A stretch of DNA of 64,000 bases from the NCBI GenBank assembly GCA_040905705.1, contig JBBDQZ010000064.1:1-64000 (forward strand), given 5' to 3'. Below are positions 27,788 through 37,400 of this stretch, piece by piece; positions within the stretch are counted from its first letter, which is position 1, and each line of letters begins with the position of its first letter. A program made the position numbers and the translations under genes. Source of the DNA: JBBDQZ01 sp040905705 (GTDB lineage Bacteria > Bacteroidota > Rhodothermia > Balneolales > Natronogracilivirgulaceae). The notes beneath the pieces are model-generated. The model searched no databases and had not been told where the DNA came from. It worked only from the letters and a program-made list of their open reading frames with translations.

Positions 27788-28645
27788 TCAGGTTTCCGGA
27801 AACTGTTGAATCAGTGTCGCCAGCTGGTTTAGTTCGAAAAGGCCGAATGCGGGTTGTTCTCCGGTACGTACGGCCCGAATAAAATGATAGAGCAAATGCC
27901 GGGCCGGATCTTTATAGTCAAATCGTATGACTTCCGGCGTCTGCAGTGTATCATCTGAAAGAAGCCATTTTTTGACGATATGTTCATTAATCTGACATAC
28001 CGCCGCCATCTTATCACTCATTACAAAACGGGAGTGCCGGTTTTCAAGTCCGTAGGGATTGAGAAAGATGGATGCCGAAGTGCCATTGCCGAATTGCAAT
28101 AAAAGCTGCTGCAAAACAGGTGGGACGGTGTTCGTTTCCGGATAAAAAAGATGATCTCCATCGATTCGGACAGGCCGGCTTCGGGTCCATTCCAGACACA
28201 GAGATATTTCTTCCAGAAAAATGCGATATAAAGTATGGGGGTCCGGTGTATGTTGTGGCCCCGGCCATTCCCGATGGATATGAATTTTTCGGGGTGGAAA
28301 AATCTGATTGAACATCCATTGGGTTGCCGGTGAGTAATGAGCCCACATGGAAAACATCACTATGACGCCTGATTCCTCCGATGCATGATACCACTTTCGG
28401 ATTTCTTCGGGATTGGTGGGGAGAGGAGCTACCCAAAGTGTGTGGTAACCGCGTTTTAATGCTTCAAAAAGTTGTTTAGAGCTGTCTGTGGTCGGCGTAG
28501 CCTCACCAAGAACAAGACACGCATCTATTTGTTTCAAAGTTTTAAAATCCCGGGCAATAATGACTTCTTTTACTTCGGCAATATATCTGAGCTGTTGTTC
28601 CCAGGTGATTGCCATTTTCTTGGGACCTACGATACCGATTTTCAT
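27788..28645 (-). CDS. Degenerate Gfo/Idh/MocA-like protein
   Basis: The 285-residue protein resembles NAD(P)-dependent Gfo/Idh/MocA oxidoreductases in its order of parts: an N-terminal Rossmann-like strand (MKIGIVGPKKM), ALKRGYHTLWVAPLPTNPEE in place of the usual G(K)HV(L)vEKP motif, and a C-terminal substrate domain. The glycine-rich nucleotide motif is GPKKM rather than GxGxxG, and the conserved EKP Lys is not obvious (APLPTN). It may have lost dehydrogenase activity. It follows the PspC gene by 7 bases, so they are probably one operon. Confidence 0.65.
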   Translation of the reverse strand: MKIGIVGPKKMAITWEQQLRYIAEVKEVIIARDFKTLKQIDACLVLGEATPTTDSSKQLFEALKRGYHTLWVAPLPTNPEEIRKWYHASEESGVIVMFSMWAHYSPATQWMFNQIFPPRKIHIHREWPGPQHTPDPHTLYRIFLEEISLCLEWTRSRPVRIDGDHLFYPETNTVPPVLQQLLLQFGNGTSASIFLNPYGLENRHSRFVMSDKMAAVCQINEHIVKKWLLSDDTLQTPEVIRFDYKDPARHLLYHFIRAVRTGEQPAFGLFELNQLATLIQQFPET

Positions 28646-28652
28646 AGGGTTC

Positions 28653-28844
28653 CTAAGTTCTGGGCATGATGATAGCCAGGATGAGATAGAGCAAGGCGAA
28701 GGATCCTATGCATATGATAGTCGCAATTACAAAAATTACGCGAACAATAGTACTATCCCATCCAAGATACTCGGCGATTCCGCCGCACACGCCAAACAGC
28801 ATTTTATCTTGAATTGATTTTGTGAGTCTGTGGATAGCTGCCAT
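28653..28844 (-). CDS. PspC domain protein
   Basis: The 63-residue protein is a bare PspC domain: KMLFGVCGGIAEYLGWDSTI followed by one long hydrophobic helix (VIFVIATIICIGSFALLYLI). PspC-type proteins sit in the inner membrane and take part in envelope-stress responses in other bacteria. No pspA or pspB is in the window. It heads a two-gene operon with the Gfo/Idh-like gene. Confidence 0.9.
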   Translation of the reverse strand: MAAIHRLTKSIQDKMLFGVCGGIAEYLGWDSTIVRVIFVIATIICIGSFALLYLILAIIMPRT

Positions 28845-28979
28845 GGGTAGAGATTCTGTTTTTATGAATTAATGTAATGGATCACACGCTATTTTCATAC
28901 GGTAACAATGAATTTTTGTTGCACTAAAACGGGGGAGCATGGATTCCAATGAAGACAGGATCTTTCTGGCCGGGGAGGA

Positions 28980-29849
28980 TTAGAGAGGATGGTATCTGGT
29001 ATGATTGCCGGAAAGGGGGGAGTTTTTGTCGGTAATTATTGTTGACAGCAGTTTTACAAAATCATTTTTTCTCATCCGGGCCGCTTTTTTGATCTCACTG
29101 TGATCCAGTATGGTTTTGCTGACGCCGGTAGCTTTATTGGTGATGAGGGAAATGCCGAGTGTACTCATACCAAGTCGATGTGCTTCATAGAGTTCAGCAG
29201 CAGTGGACATACCGACGGCATCGGCGCCCAACAGGCGGAATGCTCGCACCTCAGCTTTGGTTTCATAATTCGGTCCTTTTGTATATATATAACATCCGCG
29301 GTTCAGGGGGATCCCGGAATTTGCAGCCAGGCGGATCACTCCGTTGATGATGTCATCGTTTATATAACGCTGTAAGGCCGGCTTATTGTAAGGGGATAAC
29401 GATACCATCAGGGTGATGAGTTCATCAATAAGCATAAGATCACCCACATGAAATCGATCATTGATGCCGCCTGCCGCATTAGTTACGATCATCGACCGGC
29501 AGCCCAGGGTATGGGCCACCTGTATCGGAAGAAGGGTCTGTGAGAAGGGGTATCCCTCATAGTAGTGAAATCTGCCGGCCCAGGCCAGTACTTTTCGGTT
29601 GTCAATCGATCCGAAATAAAGAGCGCCGGGATGTCCGTCTACTGCCGTTTCCGGAAAAGAGGGAATATCACCGTAAGGTATGATCAGAGGATTTTGAATT
29701 GCATTGGTAAAATGATCCAGGCCGGATCCCAGAATTATGGAACAGTCCGGTACATCGATTCCTTTTTTACATAACCGTTCAGCAATGTTTTTAAATGGAA
29801 CCGATGACTCCTGAGGTGATATGTTCGATTTCATATCCTTTTTTCTCAT
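28980..29849 (-). CDS. punA: Purine nucleoside phosphorylase (PunA type)
   Basis: This enzyme splits purine nucleosides with phosphate in purine salvage. About 289 residues from the ATG at 29849; another ATG at 29834 is possible. Motifs are ILGSGLDHF, VDGHPGAL, GRFHYYEGYP, VTNAAGGIN (phosphate and purine pocket), GPNYETKAEVRAF and ISLITNKATG with the Asn that favours 6-oxopurines. The start overlaps the end of the MBL gene by about 60 bases, so it is the last gene of the long run from porU. Confidence 0.94.
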   Translation of the reverse strand: MRKKDMKSNISPQESSVPFKNIAERLCKKGIDVPDCSIILGSGLDHFTNAIQNPLIIPYGDIPSFPETAVDGHPGALYFGSIDNRKVLAWAGRFHYYEGYPFSQTLLPIQVAHTLGCRSMIVTNAAGGINDRFHVGDLMLIDELITLMVSLSPYNKPALQRYINDDIINGVIRLAANSGIPLNRGCYIYTKGPNYETKAEVRAFRLLGADAVGMSTAAELYEAHRLGMSTLGISLITNKATGVSKTILDHSEIKKAARMRKNDFVKLLSTIITDKNSPLSGNHTRYHPL

Positions 29850-30591
29850 CAAAATTCTTTAGAGCAGCAATGGCGCCATTATTGTCATGATACATGAGGA
29901 GAATGAACTCTTCCTCAAAGGCCTTTCTCAGATATTCTTCTCTGATCTGCTGGCTTTTTTTACCGTCGAAATCATATTTAGCAGCAAACTTTCTGTTGAT
30001 GGCCTCCGAACGGCCAAGTATATCACCAAGCATCATGGCTTTTTCGCCCTTGTTATGATACATAATAGCTTGATGCCGTTTGGTATGCCCACCAACGGTG
30101 ATCATACGGATTGTTTCCGGCTGGGGAGTTTCTTCCTCAATATATTTCAGGTTGGCATGCGATTCAAGGAAATGGATCCATCGAACGGTTGTTTTGTGTC
30201 CCTTCATTTCCGCATTGATGGTGAATTGTTGCCAGTCCTCACCGGAGAGCCAAATAGTCGCATTCGGGAAAGTCGGTGAATACGTTCCGGATCGCTCATG
30301 TAAAAGCCCGCCAATATGGTCTGTGTGAAGATGACTGCAATAAACATGCTGAATGTCTTCGGGAATCAAATCGTGCTTTTTCAGATTATCACTCATGAGC
30401 ATGTGGTGATCCATAGGTCCAAAGGGTCCCATACCGGCATCGATTAAACCGGTGAAGTTTCCGTTTTGTATCAAGAATGGATTAATAGATAGTTTCAGTG
30501 CACCCCTGCCGGGTGGATCATCGGGGTTTACAGGCACAAATTTACGATCCACCCTAACAGCGTAGGTCCCCTCGTAAAGTGATGCAATCAT
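29791..30591 (-). CDS. MBL-fold metallo-hydrolase
   Basis: The 266-residue protein has the metallo-beta-lactamase metal site CSHLHTDHIGG (HxHxDH), a later VGGHT His and MLGDIL Asp, and a terminal MYHDN His. It resembles quorum-lactonase/glyoxalase II-like hydrolases but the substrate is unknown. The ATG overlaps the phoH stop by 4 bases, and the 3' end overlaps the purine phosphorylase start, so translation is tightly coupled. Confidence 0.9.
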   Translation of the reverse strand: MIASLYEGTYAVRVDRKFVPVNPDDPPGRGALKLSINPFLIQNGNFTGLIDAGMGPFGPMDHHMLMSDNLKKHDLIPEDIQHVYCSHLHTDHIGGLLHERSGTYSPTFPNATIWLSGEDWQQFTINAEMKGHKTTVRWIHFLESHANLKYIEEETPQPETIRMITVGGHTKRHQAIMYHNKGEKAMMLGDILGRSEAINRKFAAKYDFDGKKSQQIREEYLRKAFEEEFILLMYHDNNGAIAALKNFDEKKGYEIEHITSGVIGSI

Positions 30592-31574
30592 GAGGTTTCT
30601 ATATTTCCGGAGGTACCTGATTCAGAAGAACCGGAGTTTTGTGGAGACCCGTCTGGTTCATCCTGTTTTTTCTCATATCGGTCGTATGCAGAGATGATAT
30701 CGCGGATCAGTTTGTGACGAACCACATCATTCTGATCCAGATAAGTAAATGAGATACCCTTGATTTCTTCAAGGATTTTTTGAATAGTCTTGAGTCCGGA
30801 ATGCCGGTTCCTGGGCAGGTCGGTCTGGGTTTGATCGCCGGTAATGATGGCTTTGCTGTTGACACCCAGCCTTGTCAGAAACATCTTCATCTGAATCTGT
30901 GTTGCATTTTGTGCTTCATCCAGAATAACAAATGCATTGTTGAGCGTGCGGCCACGCATATAAGCAAGAGGTGCGATCTCTATAATGTTTTTGCTGAGAT
31001 TCATTTCCAGTTTGTCAAAGTCCATCATTTCTTCAAGTGCATCATAAAGCGGGCGAAGATAAGGATCAATTTTCTCTTTTAGATTGCCGGGAAGAAATCC
31101 CAGACTTTCACCGGCTTCAACAGCCGGCCGAACCAGCACAATTTTCTTGACTTGTCGATCTTTTAATGCGCGTACGGCCAGTGCTACGGAAGTGTAGGTT
31201 TTACCGGTTCCTGCCGGGCCTATAGCAAAAACGATGTCATTTTGATTTGAAGCCCGGACGATCTGTTTTTGACCCTCGGTTATGGCATTTACCGGCGTTC
31301 CGGTTGTGGTGTAGAGGAGTGTTTCATCCGGTGATATCGTCACCTGACGAAGCATTTTGTCACTTTTCTGGAGCGCCAGAAGGGTAGATACATCGTTTTC
31401 GGTGACGGCTCCATTACGGCGGGCCAGTTTGATCAGTTCTTTGACGATGGTTTCGATTGCTTCAAACTGTTCGGATGGACCGTTGACTTTAATTTCATTT
31501 CCACGCACGGTCAGTTTGCTTTCGACAAAAGCCTCGTCTATCAGATTCAGGATCCGGTCGTGCAGACCCAGCAC
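30588..31574 (-). CDS. phoH: PhoH family ATPase
   Basis: PhoH is a P-loop ATPase thought to act in RNA handling. The frame shown is 328 residues: RGNEIKVNG (KH-like region), Walker A GPAGTGKTYTS near residue 119, Walker B ILDEAQNAT and the sensor ITGDQTQTD. The only usable in-frame start is the GTG at 31574, yet the frame stays open 30 codons further to a stop near 31662. That stretch reads SIFIDHVDPVVVLGLHDR into the domain, matching the usual PhoH N-terminus. No ATG, GTG or TTG occurs there, so a rare start such as ATT (31643) is likely. It sits between rpe and the MBL gene. Confidence 0.92.
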   Translation of the reverse strand: MLGLHDRILNLIDEAFVESKLTVRGNEIKVNGPSEQFEAIETIVKELIKLARRNGAVTENDVSTLLALQKSDKMLRQVTISPDETLLYTTTGTPVNAITEGQKQIVRASNQNDIVFAIGPAGTGKTYTSVALAVRALKDRQVKKIVLVRPAVEAGESLGFLPGNLKEKIDPYLRPLYDALEEMMDFDKLEMNLSKNIIEIAPLAYMRGRTLNNAFVILDEAQNATQIQMKMFLTRLGVNSKAIITGDQTQTDLPRNRHSGLKTIQKILEEIKGISFTYLDQNDVVRHKLIRDIISAYDRYEKKQDEPDGSPQNSGSSESGTSGNIETS

Positions 31575-31671
31575 TACTACCGGGTCAACATGGTCAATAA
31601 AAATGGATTTGGAATGATTGTTTTCTACTTGTGTTGCGATAATATTCAGAAATTTGAATGATTAAATGTGT

Positions 31672-32364
31672 TTATGTTAATTCAGAACGATATCCTGATG
31701 TTGCATTATTCCTGAGAGCCTTCACCTGTTCTGTGATATCGTCATGATGAAAGATACTGCTTCCTGCTACAATAACATCTGCCCCGGACGAGGCGATCTC
31801 CCGCACATTCCGGAGATTGATACCACCATCCACTTCGATATAAAATTTTTTTTGAAGTTCGTCACGCATTAAACGGAGCGCCCGAAGACGTTCAAATGTT
31901 GAGTGGATAAATTCTTGTGCCGCAAAACCGGGGTTGACGCTCATCAGCAGAATCAGGTCGGTATCTTCCAAAACGGCACGCAGTGTGCTGAGTGCTGTGC
32001 CGGGATTGACAGCAACACCGGTCAGACAGCCTTGTTCGCGGATAAGCTGAAGGGTACGGTGTAAATGGGGACATGCTTCGATATGCACCGATATCAGGTT
32101 GGCGCCGGCTTTGGCAAAAGCAGGTATATAATAATCCGGGTTTTCAATCATCAGATGAACATCCAGATACGCGTCAGTGCATGACCGGACCGCATCCACA
32201 ATCATGGGACCGTATGAAATATTTGGTACAAAGTGACCATCCATAATATCACAGTGGATCCACCGGGCACCACCATCGATGGCCTTGCTTATATCGTTTT
32301 CCAGATTCCGGAAGTTGGCTGACAGTATGGAGGGTGCGAGAATCGGTGTCGGTATACTAAACAT
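31672..32364 (-). CDS. rpe: Ribulose-phosphate 3-epimerase
   Basis: Rpe interconverts ribulose-5-phosphate and xylulose-5-phosphate in the pentose phosphate pathway. The 230-residue TIM barrel has APSILSANF, HCDIMDGHFVPNISYG, LDVHLMIENP, SVHIEA, VNPGTAL, MSVNPGFAAQ, EVDGGIN and VAGSSIF. The metal and phosphate residues all look intact. It lies 44 bases after the PASTA gene and just before phoH. Confidence 0.97.
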   Translation of the reverse strand: MFSIPTPILAPSILSANFRNLENDISKAIDGGARWIHCDIMDGHFVPNISYGPMIVDAVRSCTDAYLDVHLMIENPDYYIPAFAKAGANLISVHIEACPHLHRTLQLIREQGCLTGVAVNPGTALSTLRAVLEDTDLILLMSVNPGFAAQEFIHSTFERLRALRLMRDELQKKFYIEVDGGINLRNVREIASSGADVIVAGSSIFHHDDITEQVKALRNNATSGYRSELT

Positions 32365-32408
32365 ATTGGTATCAGGGCTGTAATGGGATGGTGAAAGTTT
32401 CCATGGTG

Positions 32409-33272
32409 CTATTCTTGAATCTCATTGAATTCCGGTGCGTATGAATCTTCATCCTGATCGGATTCATCAATAATGAGCGGCCCGGTTTCCTCTTCTTCAT
32501 CTTCGCTGGGACTTACGGAAACGACCAGGTCAATGGAAGTACCTTCAAATACCATGGGCTCACCATCGGGATCATAGCTTAAAATGGTATTTGGTGAGGC
32601 CTGGTTTGTGGGTTCAAAGCGGATGGTGCCCACACGTAAACCGGCTTCACGAAGCGTGTTCTGCCCCTCGGACAAGTGCATATTTGAAATATCCGGTATG
32701 GATACTCTGGCGCTTCCCAATCCGTCTCCAACAGTCAAGTCAACCGTCGTGTTTTGATCCACGCGGCGTCCCGAGGGGACAGACTGCCTAAGCACACTAT
32801 CCCTGAAACGTGAAGATTCATAAGTGATGTTACCAACTTGCAAGCCTGAATTTTGCAATTGAATTTGGGCATTACGCAAAGAGAGGTTCTCGACATTGGG
32901 CACTACAACCGTGGGTGTTGAAGTCGTGTTGATAGTAAGATAAATTTTCCTGTTCGGTTTGACAATCATTCCGGCGTTCGGGGTTTGATCGATGACATAA
33001 TCAGGAGGGAAGGCTTCATTGGAGCGTTTTGCAGCAAGCTCGAATCGCAATCCACGTTCATTCAAGGTTAATTCGGCCTGTTCAAGAGGCATTCGGTTGA
33101 CTTCCGGAACCGTGACACCATGTCCGTATTTGGTATACATGGGCATGATAAACTGATCCAATACTACAAGGGTTACCCCGCCGAAAAAAAGGAGGCCCGA
33201 GAGCAGGTAGTAAAGTTTACGGTCTGTAAAAAAGTGGTATAAGAAAGTTATAAGGGAGGTGAATTTACTCAT
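32409..33272 (-). CDS. Membrane-anchored PASTA-domain protein without kinase
   Basis: The ATG at 33272 is preferred to one 43 codons upstream, which lies inside the preceding gene. One transmembrane helix (about residues 20-42, YLLSGLLFFGGVTLVVLDQ) anchors three PASTA repeats: VTVPEVNRMPLEQAELTL, VVVPNVENLSLRNAQIQL and VSIPDISNMHLSEGQNTL, each closing with a DLTV-like strand. The acidic C-terminus (about residues 265-287) is low-complexity. PASTA domains bind peptidoglycan or lipid II, but no serine/threonine kinase domain is present. A cell-wall sensing or anchoring role next to the DUF5683 gene is inferred. Confidence 0.88.
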   Translation of the reverse strand: MSKFTSLITFLYHFFTDRKLYYLLSGLLFFGGVTLVVLDQFIMPMYTKYGHGVTVPEVNRMPLEQAELTLNERGLRFELAAKRSNEAFPPDYVIDQTPNAGMIVKPNRKIYLTINTTSTPTVVVPNVENLSLRNAQIQLQNSGLQVGNITYESSRFRDSVLRQSVPSGRRVDQNTTVDLTVGDGLGSARVSIPDISNMHLSEGQNTLREAGLRVGTIRFEPTNQASPNTILSYDPDGEPMVFEGTSIDLVVSVSPSEDEEEETGPLIIDESDQDEDSYAPEFNEIQE

Positions 33273-33294
33273 ATATACAAAGGTACTCGCTTTT

Positions 33295-34443
33295 TCAATA
33301 AAAACGATAATTAAAACCAAATGTTGGGTACATACCGTTCTCCACAGAGGCCGTGGGGCGTAATCGCTCCTGCCGAAGTTGTTGAGTAAAATAGGCGTCA
33401 AAAGCGGCGATGAAGTGGTTAATTACCAATACTGTTAGCATATTTCGGGCCACGCTCAGATCATTGTTGAAATTATAGCCGATCCTGGCATGGTACAGGA
33501 AATCATCCGGCATGATTTTTTCGGCAACATCGTGGATGTCGTTGTCCCACTGCTTCCAGCCGGGTGCAAACTGGTGGTATTTGCTCATGAGTTCATAATA
33601 TTGCTGAGAGCCATAGTCCTGGAGGGTGTGTGAAAAAGGATTTCCAGTCGTGTGTGTACTGTTTTGCTCGGCAGCCCTGACGGCTTCCCTGTCAATGTAC
33701 GCCCAGTCGATATCGGTATTGTACTCCGGATCGAGATAACCGTTTTCTTCATATTGTTGCTGTCCTTCGTTAGTGAGAAAATCACGGAATTCATAACCGT
33801 GTTCATGCTGATGATAATCTGCGATATACTGTGCGTATTTAACCACACTCCAGAATTGGTCGCCATACTCTTCATATTGGCGTTCACCGTCCCGCCCCCG
33901 GTTTTCACGATGAATGTATACACCGATTGCTGTGGCTTCTACAGCCACAAAAAAGGCGGTTTTCCACCACTGACGGTTAGCGGCCTGCCCGAGCCCCGGA
34001 ACCATTACGGATGCCAGAAAAGCATATCCGGGAGTGTTGCTGATAGATTTCATAAAGCCTGAAGGCTTGTTATTTTGTGCAAGATCACGGAAGCTTACAT
34101 AGCGTGGTCCGGGGAAGATATCATACAATCGCATAGCAGAGGCTGTGATCACAGGTTGCTGCTGTCGATGCAGGAATGCGAGGGCAGGATCGTTGTTGAC
34201 AGCTGATGCCGATATTTCAGTGGAAAAAGACGGGGTGTGCTCACGGCTAATATTATCGGGCATGGTGTACATAACGGAAGCCCGGTATCTCCCGGGTGTC
34301 AGGGTTGTCCACGAACGGCTTTGCGCATAAGTGTACGAAGAATAAAAGACCAGTACCGTTACAACCAGCATATAAGCGCGTAAAATGCAACCAGATAGAA
34401 TTGGTAAATACGTTCCAGGCATACGGTTCATAAAATCATACAA
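33295..34443 (-). CDS. DUF5683 domain protein
   Basis: The 382-residue protein has an N-terminal hydrophobic signal (about residues 20-40) and the DUF5683 core SVMVPGLGQAANRQWWKTAF, then VAVEATAIGVYIHRENRGR. A strand-rich region follows, ending in FGFNYRFY, which suggests an outer membrane location. Several starts near 34443-34422 are possible. DUF5683 proteins are widespread in Bacteroidota relatives with no known role. It is tightly spaced behind the propeller/barrel gene. Confidence 0.83.
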   Translation of the reverse strand: MYDFMNRMPGTYLPILSGCILRAYMLVVTVLVFYSSYTYAQSRSWTTLTPGRYRASVMYTMPDNISREHTPSFSTEISASAVNNDPALAFLHRQQQPVITASAMRLYDIFPGPRYVSFRDLAQNNKPSGFMKSISNTPGYAFLASVMVPGLGQAANRQWWKTAFFVAVEATAIGVYIHRENRGRDGERQYEEYGDQFWSVVKYAQYIADYHQHEHGYEFRDFLTNEGQQQYEENGYLDPEYNTDIDWAYIDREAVRAAEQNSTHTTGNPFSHTLQDYGSQQYYELMSKYHQFAPGWKQWDNDIHDVAEKIMPDDFLYHARIGYNFNNDLSVARNMLTVLVINHFIAAFDAYFTQQLRQERLRPTASVENGMYPTFGFNYRFY

Positions 34444-34449
34444 GATTCA

Positions 34450-37400
34450 TTAGAAATCAAAATCAAACAGCAATCCGAAATGAAACATCACCTGATTTCC
34501 ATAGGAGACCCGGCCACTCGGCGTCTCGGTGATAAACGCATCAGGCAACTGTAAATCATATGCATTAAAACCATATGCACCACTAATAAAGAAACTGGTT
34601 GGAAACAGGTAGTAAGAATTCATACCGATTCGCAGCTCTGCCCCCACTCCGGTTTTGATGTTTTTGTCTATGCCCAGCGGGCCGCCCCATCCGTTACCGG
34701 CCTCGGAAAAAAGCCTCAGGAAGATCTTGTCCAGGGTAATACGGCCCATTTGCCGGTATATATCAGTTTTCAATGGAATAAACCAGGAAAATTGTGAAAA
34801 GGCCGTGGTACTTCCTCCCAGGGCAAAATAAGGGTAGCTGCGCATGCCGGTCATTCCGCCAATATAATCAAGGTAGAAAAATTCATCGGGACTGTCCAGA
34901 TAGCTGAAAAACCGGGAACGCAGTCGGAATCTCAGATTCCGTATATCAAATCCCCAACCCATATCCAATTCAAAAGAATGATTGTTGAACTCATTATAGA
35001 CAGGAACCAATGTGCCGTTGCGAATATCATAGGAGTCCAGAAGTTCGCTCGGTTCAAATTTGTAGCGGACCAATCCACGCAGGCCGATCGGTGCGATATC
35101 ACCATGCCGGTCAGGAGAGGCAAGGTTGAAAATATAGGCAGAAGTCCAGGTTGAACCCACAAAATACCGGGATGTAGATCCCGGTATTTCCTGTTGAAAT
35201 TCACGAGAGAAGAATGATGTGGTCGAGACACGGTAAGGACTATAAGAATAGCCCAGTTCTACCAGGCTCCAACGATTCATTTTACTGACCAGGTTTACTT
35301 CAACCTGCCACATATCATAGGCGATATCGATGGAGGTGGTGTCGGGCAGACATGCCGAACAGGAAAATTCTTCTATTTGGAGACCTTCCCGGACATTTCG
35401 ATGAATATTAAAAAAAGCTAAGGAAACAGTGGGAGACCAATGTCTTTCGATAAACGGTAACCCGGCATATTCAACTTCAAGAAAAAGATCACGGTCCAGA
35501 TTGACGAGCCGGCCAGGGTTGAAAAAATTGCTTAGGCCGTTACTTGAGCGCGACCCGGGCCCAAATAATGCTCCTCCGAAGATGGTGAACTGATCACGCA
35601 TTTCCCGTGATGCAAAATAGGTGCCTATTTTTACATCACGCCAGAGATTACGGCCCAGTGCGGCAATACTACCTTGTGATATCAACGTTCTGTTACTGCC
35701 GCGCAGGTGTGAGTAATTGTCAAACCGGATGACCGGATAGAACTGAAAGGATGTAAATTGGTCTTCATAGCTGTAAACCTGGCGTCCGGCCGGAGAACCC
35801 CTGACTGGAATGCTGTATCGGTATATTCCTGTATCGGCTACTGCTTTGGCTTCCGGTGTAAGCGAAGCGATATCAGAATCGTCAAAATGATTCAGGGACC
35901 GGATTGACCCGGGTGGTGCCGGATCAACGGATGGCTTGATCCGGGGAGGAAGAAGGGTCATTGTGGAATCGGGGTTTTTATTACTCAATAGTAAATCAGG
36001 GTCTCCGGTTGCTTGTCGATGGATGATTGGAAATTCTGTTTCCGTCAGATCAAGAAGTGCAATTTTGTAACCGTCGGACACAAATTCGGAATAGAGTAAA
36101 TGATCATTTGACGGATGGGGCGACGGCATAAAGGCACCTCCAACGGTACGGGTTACCTGTTCAATATATCCGGTTTGTAATGACATACGGTATATATCAA
36201 ATACTCCATCGATATCGGCGCTATAGTAGAGCCACTGCCCGTCAGAACTGACCGCCGCATCGCGGTAATCGATGATGGGATCCATCAGTATTGGTTTCAA
36301 CCGGAAGTGATCTCCGTTCGGCAAAGTGCTGTTTTCCGGATGGCCACTACCATCTATCGGGGAGCTGTCGCTATTACCCGGTGTTACTGTATGGCGGTTC
36401 ACTTTCACCGTTGTGATATGATCATCCGCACTCAGGTTTTCTATTGACTTGTCATCTGAGAGGGTGACATGGAAAATGCCCCGGTGTGAGATATCGGCGT
36501 AAGCCAGATAAATTGATTTACCATCGGGATGCCACACCGGCCGGTACACCTGTTCTCCTCCTTTGAAATCGGTAACCCGGATGAGTTCCTCCGTCTCAAG
36601 GTGATACAAGTACAGATTGACAGAGCCGTCTTCAATTTTTCCTGCGGCAATCATTTTTCCACCGGGACTCCAGGCCGGATCCTGAAGCCGCTGGCTGTCG
36701 GTCAGTTTTTTGCTCTTTTGCGATTGCAGATCCAGGATGTATAAATCGCGATATTGTTCTCCATATTTATTGATTCGGGCCCGGCTGTAGACGATTCTTT
36801 TGCCATCGGGCGCGAAACTGAACGAGGTCTCCGGACGCTGCAGGATTGAGGACGGCAGGGGGTTTTCCAGTGTATAATCCTCATCACGCTCGATATCCTT
36901 CAGGTAAAGCGTTAAGGCCGCACCATCAGAATTTTTATTTGAGAGATAAGCGATTTGCCGGCCTTGAGGGTCGAACGTGGGATAAAAATTAAAAAAGCCG
37001 GATGGTTCAATCCAGGTACGGTTTTCCGGATCACGCACTCGCTCATTGGCGAAACGGGTATATTGATCGGTAAGATGCGCGATCCAGTCGTCGAAAACTA
37101 CCTGACCGTCCACTCCGGTACCGATTTGGATCGCTTTCCTCGCGTCATGGATTCCGCTGTGGCTAAAAGCCCGCGTAATATCGACAATGGCCTCTTCCCC
37201 AAAATGGCCGGCCATATATCGGATAAAAGCAAAACCCTGATTGTAAGTCAACTCACGTTCCAGAGAAGTTTTAGAGCTGAACGTACCCATTTGTTGAAGG
37301 CTTAGATAACTTCTGTCAAGAATTCGTGTTCGAAGTAACATATCGCGGTGGCTGTCCCAGTCATCATAATAGATCTCCTGGTGCATGTATTGAGCTGTAC

